Shown one piece after another: positions 43,301-55,300 of a stretch of 64,000 bases of DNA. Position 1 is the first letter of the stretch. Each line of letters starts with the position of its first letter. This stretch comes from Tridacna crocea (lineage: Eukaryota; Mollusca; Bivalvia; Cardiida; Cardiidae): positions 25,924,296 through 25,988,295 of the forward strand of contig OX031068.1 of assembly GCA_943736015.1 (NCBI GenBank), given 5' to 3'. The notes below the pieces were generated by a model, which ran no database searches, was not told where the DNA came from, and saw only the letters and a program-made list of their open reading frames with translations. The position numbers were made by a program, and so were the translations under genes.

Positions 43301-46300
43301 GCCGATATGCTTTTCCCGGATTTTCAATTTGACCCCGTGTCATGGAAAAAAGGGGCTTAATGCAAAATTGCAATTTTTACCAATATCTCATTCAGTTTTT
43401 GTCAGAATATCATGAAACTTCATGGTTATATTGTTTATGGAAAGTTTTAGCATGTGCCCTTGCTATTTTTAATCTGGGCATTTTTTAAGTTGACATTCTG
43501 TCATGGAAAAAGGGGGCTTCTTGCAAAATTCCAATTTTTACTAATATTTCATTCAGTTTTGGTCAAAATTTCATTAAACTTCATGGTTATATTGTTTTTT
43601 CAAAGTTTCACCTTGTGCTCTTGTTTCTTTATCTGTGTGTTTTTCAATTTGACCCTCTGTCATGGAAAAAGGGGGTTTCTTGTAAAATGAAAAAGGGGCC
43701 CTAATGCAAAATTGCAATTTTTACTAAATCTTGTTCGGTTTTTGTCAACATTTCATGGTTATATCTTGTTTTACAAGTTTCAACATGTGCCCTTTGTTTT
43801 TGCAATCTATGAATTATTAATGCGCTAATATGTCTTTCCTGGTTTCTCAAATTAAGGCTGCATCACGGAAAAAGGGGACTTCATGGAAAAATTTGTTTTT
43901 CACTAGGTTCTCCTTTATCAGTGCTCAAAACTTTGTGAAATTTCAAATCTGAACTTGTTGGAACGTTGCCCAGGTACCTCTCTTCCTTTTTCTCAATTTC
44001 AGGCTGCGTCTCGGAAAGAGGGGGCTTCATGTAAAAAATAGTTTTATGTAATATTTAATACATGACTGCTCAAAATTTTATGAAATTTCGAATTTTGAAT
44101 TATTATTCAAAAATGCCACAAACTACATAGCCGTTGTATTTATTGCAATGATCCAATATTGTCTTATGGGAAAAGGGGGCTTAAAGGGGGCTTATTGGGC
44201 TTATTGTCCTCTACAAGTTTGTGTTGGCTATCTCTAAGGTAGTAATTGCCTTTTCACTTCAAATTTTGGGGGGCACAAACAGGTTCTTCTAGGATAAAAG
44301 AAGTGAATTTATATCATTTTCTTATATTTTATGACAAGCACTTGTTCGGGGAGCATAACCTGTCTCTGACGGCTCTTGTCTTTTCCTTTCAATAGTGTTT
44401 TCAAAACCTTCTTCCCAAGGGATGTGAAGCATGGGAATGCTTATTGACATGTTGACCTGGGCTGCTGTACAAATTATAAGAAAGAAAGGAAAATTACTTC
44501 ACTGCATGGTATGCAAAACATTGTTAGAAAAAGAGGCAGACAATAATGCTTGCAACAAGTAGTTGCCTTTTTTCCCACAATGTTTTTAATAAAGTATGCC
44601 ATTTTTGTACTGAAAGAGTTACAGATTACCAAATTGATGACAATAAAAGGGAGTCAACAGAATTTGTCCTCTTTTCTTTTTAGCTCACCTGAGCACAACA
44701 TGCTCAAGGGGAGCTTTTAGGATCACTGGATGTCCGTCGTCTATCGTGTGTCGTCCGTCGTATGTTGTCAACAATTCTTTAAACATCGACTCCTCCTAAA
44801 CCGCTTGGCTAATTTGGACCAAAATTGGCTGGAATGTTCCTTGGGAGGTCCTCTTCTAAAGCTGTTCACAGAATTTGATTCCGTCAAAAACTCTCGTTGC
44901 CATGGAAACCAAATGGAATTTTCTAGGAAATCTTCTCTGAAACTGCTGGTCAGATTTGAAATAATTTCACAGAGGTTCCTTGGGTGACCCTTTTCAAAAA
45001 TTGTTCGTGAAATTTTGATCCGTCAAGAAACATGGCTCTGTTACAAAGCATCTTGTAATAAACCTGCAAAATGTAATAAGTATTACAAAATGCATTGTGA
45101 TTACAGGAAATGTAATAAAAAGTTATGCAACGCTTTTTGTAATAAACTTACAAAATGTAATAATCTTTGTTCCCTGGGCCCAAGTTCCAAGATGTTCCTG
45201 TTTTCATCATGATAATGAATGAAAAAATTTTCAATGTGTGTAAATGTGATCAAAGTTATTAAGCCGATAACAAATCCTTAATTAATTAAAATATTGGTCT
45301 TTCTTTAAGAAATTTTAGAACTGTCAAGCTCAAAAACAGCAGGCCCGATTAGAGTCAAGCTATAAAACAGCGGGTCCAATTCAGAGTCTAGCTCAAAAGC
45401 AGCAGGCCTGGTTATAGTCAAGCTCAAAAACAGCGGGTCAAATTTAGAGTCAAGCTAAAAAAGGGCGGGCCCGAATAGAGTCAAGCTCAAAAACAGCGGG
45501 CCCGACTAGGGTCAAGCTCAAAAACAGTGGGCCCGACTAGAGTCAAGCTCAAAAATAACGGGCCCAACTAGAGTCAAGCTCAAAATTAGCGGGTCAAATC
45601 TAGAGTCATCAAAAAAAAAAAGGCGGGCCCGACTAGAGTTAAGCTAAAAAAACAGCGGGCCTGACTAGAGTCAAGCTTAAAAACAACGGGCCCGACTAGA
45701 GTCAAGCTCAATAACAGCAGGCCCAACTAGAGTCTAAATGATGATATTAGGTATTCTTCATTCGATCATAGCTAAATGATCAATGCGTTTTAATGTGATC
45801 GAAGTTATTAAGCATATGACAAAACCTTAACCTGTTATTAAAGTTAAAAGAAGTCTGTCCTTCTATTCAACATCTTAGAACTGGGGCCCAGGGAACAAAG
45901 ATTATTACATTTTGCAAGTTTATTACAAAACGCATTGCATAACTTTTTAGCTCACCAGAGGGGAGCTTTAAGGATCACCCGGTGTCCCGGTGTCCCAAAC
46001 TAGGCTGGAATGTTCCTTGGGAGGTCCTCTTTAAAAGGTGTTCACAGAATTTGATTCCGTCAAAAACTCTGGTTGCCATGGCAACGAAATGGAATTTTTT
46101 AGGAAATTCTTTAAAAATCTTCTTCTCTGAAACCGCTGGCCAGATTTTAAAATAATTTCACACAGATGTTCCTTGGGTGACCCTTTTCAAAAATTGTTCG
46201 TGAAATTTTGATCCCTGAAGAAACATGGCTCTGGTGAATGGGGGCTTCTTGCACTATACAGAAATAAAGGAATTCTTAAAGATTCTTCTTCTCTGAAAGG

Positions 46301-49300
46301 GCTGGTCAGATTTTAACATAATTTCACAGAGATGTTCCTTGAGTGACCCTTTTAAAAAATTATTCGCGAAATTTTGATCTGTCAAAATCATGGCTCTGGT
46401 GAATGGGGGCTACTTGCACCATACAGAAGTGAAGAAATTCTTCAAAATTCTTCTTCTCTGAAACCGCTTGTCAGAATTTGAAATAATTTCACAGAGATGT
46501 ACTTTGGATGACCCTGTTCAAAAATTGTTCGCGAAATTTTGATCCATCAAAAAATGTAGCTCTGGTGAATGGGGTTTACTTGCACTATGGGAAATGAAGA
46601 AATTCTTAAAAACTCTTCATCTCTGAAACCACTGGTCAGATTTTGAAATTATTTCACAGAAATGACAGGGGTGACCCTTTTCAAAAGGTGTTCATGAGTT
46701 TGATTCGTCAATAAACATGGTTCTGTTGAATGGGGGCTACTTGCACTATATGGCCATGAAGGATTTTTTTAAAATTTTTCTCTGAAACGGCAGATCAGAT
46801 TCTGAAATAATTTCACAGAAATGTATCTTAGTTGACCCTTTTCCAAAATTGCTCGAAATATTTTGATCCATCAAGAAACATGGCTCTGATGGCTGTGGGC
46901 TATTTACACCATACAGACGTGAAGAAATTCTTAAAAATTCTTCTTCTCTGAAATGGCTGTTTAGATTTTGAAAAAAAATTGGCTATGGTCCTCTCAAAAA
47001 CTAAGGTGACAGAACCAGGGCCATCTTGGCCCTCTTGTTTGTACATGGAGTTGATAATATAAATTTACACAGCAATTTCCTTTCAACATTTCATGATCAT
47101 GCTGATGAATAAATTAGATTTTACCCATGTCTTCACAATTATGGGATTTAACTATTTACCACACAATCCGTTAGAAAAAGCCAATGGAAAACATTGCAGG
47201 AAAAAGAGAAAATGCTGGTTACCAGCATTTTCTCCTTTTCCAACAATATTTTCTGCCGTTTCAAAGTCAAAAATTATTATACATGTATTAACAAGATTTA
47301 AATTGTTGTCTGAGGATGCTTTGAATTTGGTCCAGTCCAAAAATTTGTCATTTGGTAAAGAGTTAATTAGTTAAAACACTATCCCAATAGTTTTACAGCT
47401 CTGTATAAAATATGATTTTGAAAATATTTTGGGAAAAGAAGAATGCTGGTAAGCAGCATTATCTCCGTTTCCCACAATGTGTAATATGCTTTCAGAGAAT
47501 CACATCTTGAATTTTGATGGGATGAATTGGAAAAGGGTGAATTACAGTGCAATAGACAGCCTTTGAAAACACTGTGGGAGAAAAGCCATAATGCTCTGTG
47601 AAAAGGGGGCTTAATTTATCGGTTAAAAAGTATTGATCCATGTCAGCCTGTGCAGTCTGCACAAGCTGACATGAGTCAAAGCCTTTTGCTATTGGTATTT
47701 TTTTTTTCGTGTCCAAGGATCATTCTACCATGGGATTCAAGACAAACTGGATTTTTATGAATCCAGTTATCATGTGATGACCATTATCTCCTGCTAGATG
47801 GCATTCTATAAATACTCATCTACTAATTTGGGCATCCTTGGTACAGAACAGAACCACTTTCCTACACGACAACCGTTACTTTGAATTTCAAACTGAACGT
47901 TTACTCAATAAAACACTAACTTGTGCGATTCACTCAGCTATGATAAGCAGTTTAGAGAAATCTGGGGCTAAAACAGGCCTGATTTTTCCTCAAACATATT
48001 GATCAAAACCATTTTCTCCATTGCTACTGTAATATTACAGTCTGCCCACTTTTGGGGAGAGTTATGTGTTATATGAGACAATCGAATCTTCGAAGAATAT
48101 GGCATGCGCAGACAACGATGTGATGACTTCCTTGGCACAATATAGCACAGAGACGCATTAAACTCCCTTTTGCCAGAGCATGGCTCAATTATCATACATG
48201 TACTTAGGGCTATGTAAGGAACTGCTTCTTTTTTCACAAAGGTTTCTGTTGAATTTGAACAAGAAAGTTATCTGCTTTGTGCAACCAAAACCTATTCCCT
48301 ATAACTATACTTATGTGGGTGTTATACAGCAAAAAATATTGTTCGTGACTAACTCTGAGTAATCAGACACCAGATATATCTGAATATTTGACCTAAACCC
48401 CTACCATCCCATAACAGGTATTATGCCCTAAGAAATCCATGAATAGAATTGAAATTCTTATTGTATCGAAATCACACATTCAATTACGTTTTGCTCAACT
48501 CTTTGCCAAAGAACAAAATTTTGAGATAGTGCAAATAGAAAGCATTTATAGGCAACAGCATTAATGTCACTAAAATGATTGAATTTGGCTCATAAACAGT
48601 AGAAAACATTGTGGAAAAGCAGAAAATGCTGTTTTCCAGCATTGTCTTCTTTTCCTACAATGTTGACAAAGACTTTCTTTTCCTGGGATGTTATAAAAAA
48701 TTCAGAATTGTTTGGTAAAAGCATAAAAATTATGATTATTACCATCTTAAGTCTCCAGAATATTCTAAATTTGAAAAGAACCATTTGGTTTAATCAGTCA
48801 TAAGTTAGGTTACATTCAAATTTGAAAAAAAAAAACCATGGAGAATACAACTAAGAATGTTCACCAACCATTCTTAAGAATATTCTTTGTCTTATTCTCC
48901 AATATTTTTCAAATTTAAAAGTAACACAACCTCTGATTAGCTTAACCATTTGGTTTAGCCAATCAGAAGTAGTGTTACTTTTAGAAAAGTGTGGAGAATG
49001 AGACTGAGAATATCCTTAACCCTTTACCAAACGACAACATTTTAGATTTCTCCAAATTAAAAGCATAAGCAGGTGACAAAATAAAGGTAACTCAAAAATT
49101 GAAATTGGTTTCCAGCTGGGTAGAAAACATTGTGGGAAAAAGAGGAAATGCTGGTGACCAGCATTTTCTCCTTTTCCCACAATGTTTTCAAAGGGCTTCT
49201 ATCTCAGGTTCGTAAAAACCAGGGATTGTTTGGTAAAGGGTTAAGAATGGTTGGTGAATACAGGTCCTGATGGACAGTAGAGGCAAACACTCAAATTTCC

Positions 49301-52300
49301 ATAAGGGTTAGATTTACAAGGAAGTCTATGCTATGGAGGCATGCCATAATGTTTCATTGTATCATATTACTGTAGGTGTGTGTATGTATTTTGCAATTTG
49401 AATACATTTCAACACTTAGAATGACAAATAAGGTCTATGGCCCTGAACTCATTACCAAACAACAAAATTCTAGGTTTTTCCAAATTGAAAACATTTGCAG
49501 AGAACAAAATAAGTGACTGAAAATTTGAAATTTGTTTTGTGAAGGGTAGAAAGTGGGAAAAGGAGAAAATGCTGGTTACCAGCATTTTCTCCTTTTCCCA
49601 CAATGTTTTCTAAAGGCTTCTTTTTCAGGGGCATCAAAAGTAGGGATTGTGTGGTAATGGGTTAACTCTCATATCAATACAAAGATGGGTGCTGCCAAGA
49701 TTGGCAGAATGGCCTTTACGAAAACGTCGATGTTACACGATATTTACCGATATGTTAGTGAGTCTACGGCCCCTAACTCCCATATCAAAAGACAGAAGCT
49801 GCTGAGATTGGCTAAATAGCCTTAACAAAAACCAGGAGCGGGCATCAACTTTGGGATTTTTCATTGGCCCACATGTTCCGGACGAATACTGATGTAGTTC
49901 CCAGGAAGCAGAATCAAGTGAGATTAGTATAAGTTGTAAGAACTTGTTTCTCAATCGATGTAAATAAGTATGTTTAAACTAAGCTAAAATCGTTGATGTC
50001 TAAAAAAGTGGGACTTGTCGTTTAAAGTGGTAGAATGTGTCGGAAGGATGAAAATGCTGATAAAATTTTCTGTCCAAGTCTTATGTTTGATCAAATGTGG
50101 ACGGGTGGAACAGTAAACAAACCTCTTTTTTCGGACATGTCTTTGAAAAGGTAGAAAATGTTGGAAGGATGAAAATGTTGGTAAAATTTTCTGTCCAAGT
50201 GTTATGTTTTGTAAATTATGGACGGGTCAAGCAGTAAACAAAACCCCTGTTTTGGGACTTGTGTATGAAACGGTAGAAAATGTTGGAAGGACGAAAATGC
50301 TGGTAAAATCTTCTGTCCATGCGTCATATTTAGTAAAATCTGGACGGTTCGAACTGTAAACAAAACCTCTGTTGTGGCTATTCATTAAACTTGTCTTCAA
50401 GGCTGTAACAGTTTAGGTGTAATGTCTAGAGTAAGATAGATCAAGTGGTTGAAAGTCCTAAACCTCTGTTGTGGGTACTCAGTAGACTTGTCTCCATAGC
50501 TGTAACTGTTAACCCTTTACCAAATATCATAGTTTAAGACTAGTCCAACACTGAAAGCATTTGCAGATATCAAAATTAAAATGACTAAAAAATTGAGATT
50601 TGTTTTAGGAAGGGAAGAAAGCATTGTGGTAAAATGAGAAAATACTGGTTACCAGCATTCACTCCTTTTCCCACAATGTTTTTAGAAGGCTTCATCCTCA
50701 GGGTCATGAAAACCAGGGATTGTTTGGAAAAGGGGTTAAAGTGGAATCCCTAGAGCAAGATACATCAGGTGGTCAAGTCTTCAATCTAGATCTAGTTGAA
50801 ATTTAGACAATAGTGGTTGAACTTGATTTTTTCCCTTTTTTTTAACAAATTAAGGTATCATCTTCAACACTCTTTTTGGAGTAACCTGCTATTGAATGTC
50901 ACACAAGGGTATCACTTTGTAGTTCAATACCCTTTGCCCATGTACAAAACGTATGACTTCTAACACCATTTGTCTTTCAAACCAGAGTTTTAATAACCCT
51001 GAGAAAGAAGTCATTTGAAAATATTGTTGGAAAAGGAGAAAATGCTGATAACCAGCATTTTCTCCTTTTCCCACAATATTTTCTATATTTTCAGCAACAA
51101 GTTCCATCATTTAATGTATATTATGTCTACTGCAACTGTTTTGAATTTGGACAAGTCTAAAAAATATGTATTGTGGTAAAGTGAATGATGCCAATGATGC
51201 TTGAGTCTTTGAACAAATAACCGAAGTCTCAACTACCCTCAGGAAGTGGGCTTTTGAAAACAGTGTTGGAATCTGGAAAAATTTTGGTATCTAGCATTTT
51301 CTTCCATTCTGTTTTCTAGCATTTCTAGACTTTAACAAAATACTTTGTGCATTTTTCATAGGAAAACCTTTGACCTGCTAAATAAAAGAAACATACAATG
51401 CTTTTGAAAATATACCAGAAAAAAAGAAAAAAAAAACTAGTAACAAGCAATGTTACCCTTTTGTACCAGAGCTCCAGATATAGGGAGTGAACTTGGTTTT
51501 AGAATTGAAAATATTAACTATTTTCCACTAAACCCTATGTTGTGGGTACTGATTAGAATTATTTCATCGAGACGATTTTGATGAGTACCCACAACATAGG
51601 GTTTGGAAGAGAAATAACGGAATTAGAATACCATCACTCTCTCTTATCTGGAGCTCTATTTTGTACTTTATATTTTTCAAACAGCTCAAGACAGACGGAA
51701 TAATTTCTCTCTATTGATTCTTCTTTTGATAATTTACACTCATTATGATAAGAATGATCATGAAGATATGCCTGTCATTGATATGTTCTCTTACTTATTC
51801 TAATATTATCCTATTTTACAGTGTCCAGATATCTGAAGAATGGCGGTGATCCTAATTTTAAGACAGGAAATAGCACATCTTTACTACACAGGGTAGGTTA
51901 CTTACTCTTTACCATACAACAAAATTTTAGACTCGTCCAAATTGAAAGCATTTGCAGATGACAAAATAAATGTGAATCAAAAATTAAAATTGGATTTGGA
52001 AAGGATAGAAAACATGATGGGAAAAGGAGAAAATGCTGGTAACCAGCATTTTCTCCTTTTCCCACAATGTTTCAATGTTTATGTGGTAAAGGGTTAACCC
52101 TTTACCAAGTCACAAAATTTAAGATGGGTCCAAATTGAAAGCACTTACAGACGTCAAAATAATTTGAACTAAAAAATTGAAATTTGTTTCCAGCTGGGTA
52201 GAAAATGATGTTGGAAAAGACAAAAATTCTGGTTACAAGCATTTTGGCCTTTTCCAACAATGTTTTCAAAAGGTTTCTTTCTCAGGGTCGTAAAACCAGG

Positions 52301-55300
52301 GATTGTTAGGGAAAGGGTTACATGATCAAAGCAGAATGTAAGCTCAAATGAATGTCTGTGACTGATATAGAGGATCTTACATGAGCGTTCATGTATTATT
52401 GTTTTTATCAAACGAGTTTACTAAAACTGTATGATGCCAGCCTTGGTGGGCGTCAAATATATTTTAGTCAACAAGTTTGATAAAAACGATAATACATAAA
52501 CACGAATGTGAGATTTTATTTATCACATAAAACGAATGAAAGATAGTAAAATATCCCGCATCATCACTTTCAATCTCTATACCATTCACGGGTCCATGTT
52601 TACAGTTGTAGTTTGGTTTCAAATATGTATATATACAAGCAGATAGTTTTTTGACATTTGCACCAAAAAAGAGTGAAATAGTTTATAGATAGGTTAAGTT
52701 CAGCTATTTCTGCAACAAGATTGATTTTAAGAGACTTTTGCTGTATTTCTTGGTTTTTCTAATACACGAAAATTAAAAACTTTCCACGCATATACGTCTT
52801 AGCAACAGTGACGTCATTTTTCCCCGAAAGGGCATAACAGTACATATTCCCGCACAAACTGTGGTTGGTTTCTCTGGCTTCACGCGCTCGTGACTGAAAA
52901 CTGATCAGAACCGGGACACAAAAAACGATAAAACACTAGTGTATTATCAAAAATAAGTCATGGGTTTAATACACTGCCGGAGTAGGTTTTATGTGATAAA
53001 AGCATTTATGGTTGATTTTCAGTGTGCAGCAGAAGACAATGTGACAGGTGCAGAATTACTATTGGCTCACAAAGCAAATGTGAATATCCTGGATGATGAT
53101 TGGTGGACACCATTACATACAGCCTGTAACTGTGACAGCCCAGAGGTCTTGCAGCTTCTGTTAAATGTAAGATTTTTATATTCTGCAATATTGAAGTTTA
53201 GTGTTTAGTCTAAATACCTCAATGATAATTGATCAACTTATTTAGACAGTAATAAATTAAGCTTTGATGGAGTCTGATCTTGATCTACACTACTGCCCTG
53301 GAGGTCCATAGATAAGCGTGTAGGATCTGCAATCAAATCAAAAGAGTTACGATGCTCACCTGACTTGAATGGATTGTTGTAGGCAGGTGCTTGGGCAAGA
53401 CGCTTCAGATTAGTTGCCTGGAACTAGACTAAGTGAAACCTAAAATAATGGAACAACTTATTCAGATAGTAATAAATTAAGCTTTGATGGAGTCTGATCT
53501 TGATCTACACTACTGACCTGGAGGCCCATTGATAAGTGTGTAGGATCTGCAATCAAATCAAAAGAGTTATGATCCTCACCTGACTTGAATGGATTGTTGT
53601 AGGCAGGTGCTTGGGCAAGACGCTTCAGATTAGTTGCCTGGAACTAGACTAAATGAAACCTAAGCTGCACAGCATATAGTTAACGCATTACCACACAATT
53701 CCTACTTTTGACTACCCTGAGAAAGAAGCCTTTAGAAAACATTGTTGAAAAAGGAGAAAATGCTGGTAACCAGCATTTTCTCCTTTTCCCACAATGTTTT
53801 CTACCCTTCACAAAACAAAAAAAATTCAGTCACTTTTATTTTGTTGTGTGCAATTTTTTTTTTTTATTTGGACAAGCCTTTAATATTGTCATTTGGTAAT
53901 GAATTAAGCTGTTGCCGAAAGTAATAGGTTTTTCATCAGAGTATCCACATGTAAAACTTTTCAGAGCCCTTGCCGAGACTTTGTAAAATCCAGGACACAC
54001 AACAGTAGGTGAACTGTTTCTGTGATATGACTGATTTAATGTTGAAAGCATCTTGAAATACCATTCTGTTTGACTTGTTCTATTCCAGTCCTTGAATGAC
54101 ATGAGTAAAAGAGTTGTTACTCTGATGTGACTGAAAATAAAGCTGACAGAAACGTAAAACTTGAATTAAACTAACAAGCAATACAACTTTGAGTTAGTAA
54201 TTCTGAAAAAGACTTTGATTTTCTTCGTATTTGAGAGTATACTTTGTTGATCGACATGTCCTTATACATCCAGTTGTACAGGCAACTCTTTAGCAGATAA
54301 CAAAGTTCCATACTTATCTAAAGTTACAAACAAATACTGGCAACAAATCAATGTGATTAAAAATATTGTGACTTGTTCTTTAAAGAGTAGAAAGTATTAG
54401 TGAAAAAGAAAATGCAAGTTACCAGCCTGTTTTCAGAAGGCTTGATTCTTCCTTTGGGTTTTTAGTACTAGGGATTGCATGGTAAAGAATTAACCCTTTC
54501 CTAAACAAGCCCTGGTTTTTATGTGTCTGCAGTAAAAGTCTTTTGAAAACACTGTGGGAAAAGGAGAAATTGCTCGTAATGAGCAATTTCTCCTTTTCCC
54601 ATAGTGTTTTCTACCCTTTTTGAAAACTGGTTACCAGCATTTTCTCCTTTTCCCATAGTGTTTTCAAAAGGCTTCTTTCTCAGGGGCGTCAAAAGTAGGG
54701 ATTGTGTGGTAATGGGTTAACAAGTTTATATATTGACAGAATGGTGGAGACCCATCAGTTATAGATGTGGATGGATATTTTCCTGTGGATCATGCAGCAG
54801 ACGGGTCAGAGGCTAAGATGATTATGACAAGACACTTAGACAATAATGGTAAGTGAGAAATACACCAAAAATAAATCATTTTGTGTATTTTTCTGGGGTT
54901 AAAAATTTTGTTATATGATGCACAAAATATTCGTTATTATGCCCCATTAACTCTTTACCACACAAGAAAATTTAGACCGGTCCAAATTGAAAGCATTTGC
55001 AGACGTCAAAATAAGGGTGACTAAAAATTGAAATTTGTTCTGGGAAAGGTAGAAAACAATGTGGGAAAAGGAGAAAATGCTGGTTACCAGCATTTTCTCC
55101 TTTTCCCACAGTGTTTTCAAAAGGTTTCTTTCTCAGGGGCGTCAAAAGTAGGGATTGTGTGGTAATGGGTTAAAAAGTTAGGAATTATTTTGTCAATCAG
55201 TCTGTTTGTTCCTCCGTTTGTAGGCACAATTTTGTCTCCTCTTCATTACAGTTTTCAACCAGATTAGCTGAAAGTTTTAATTGAAGCCTTTTCATGATAG

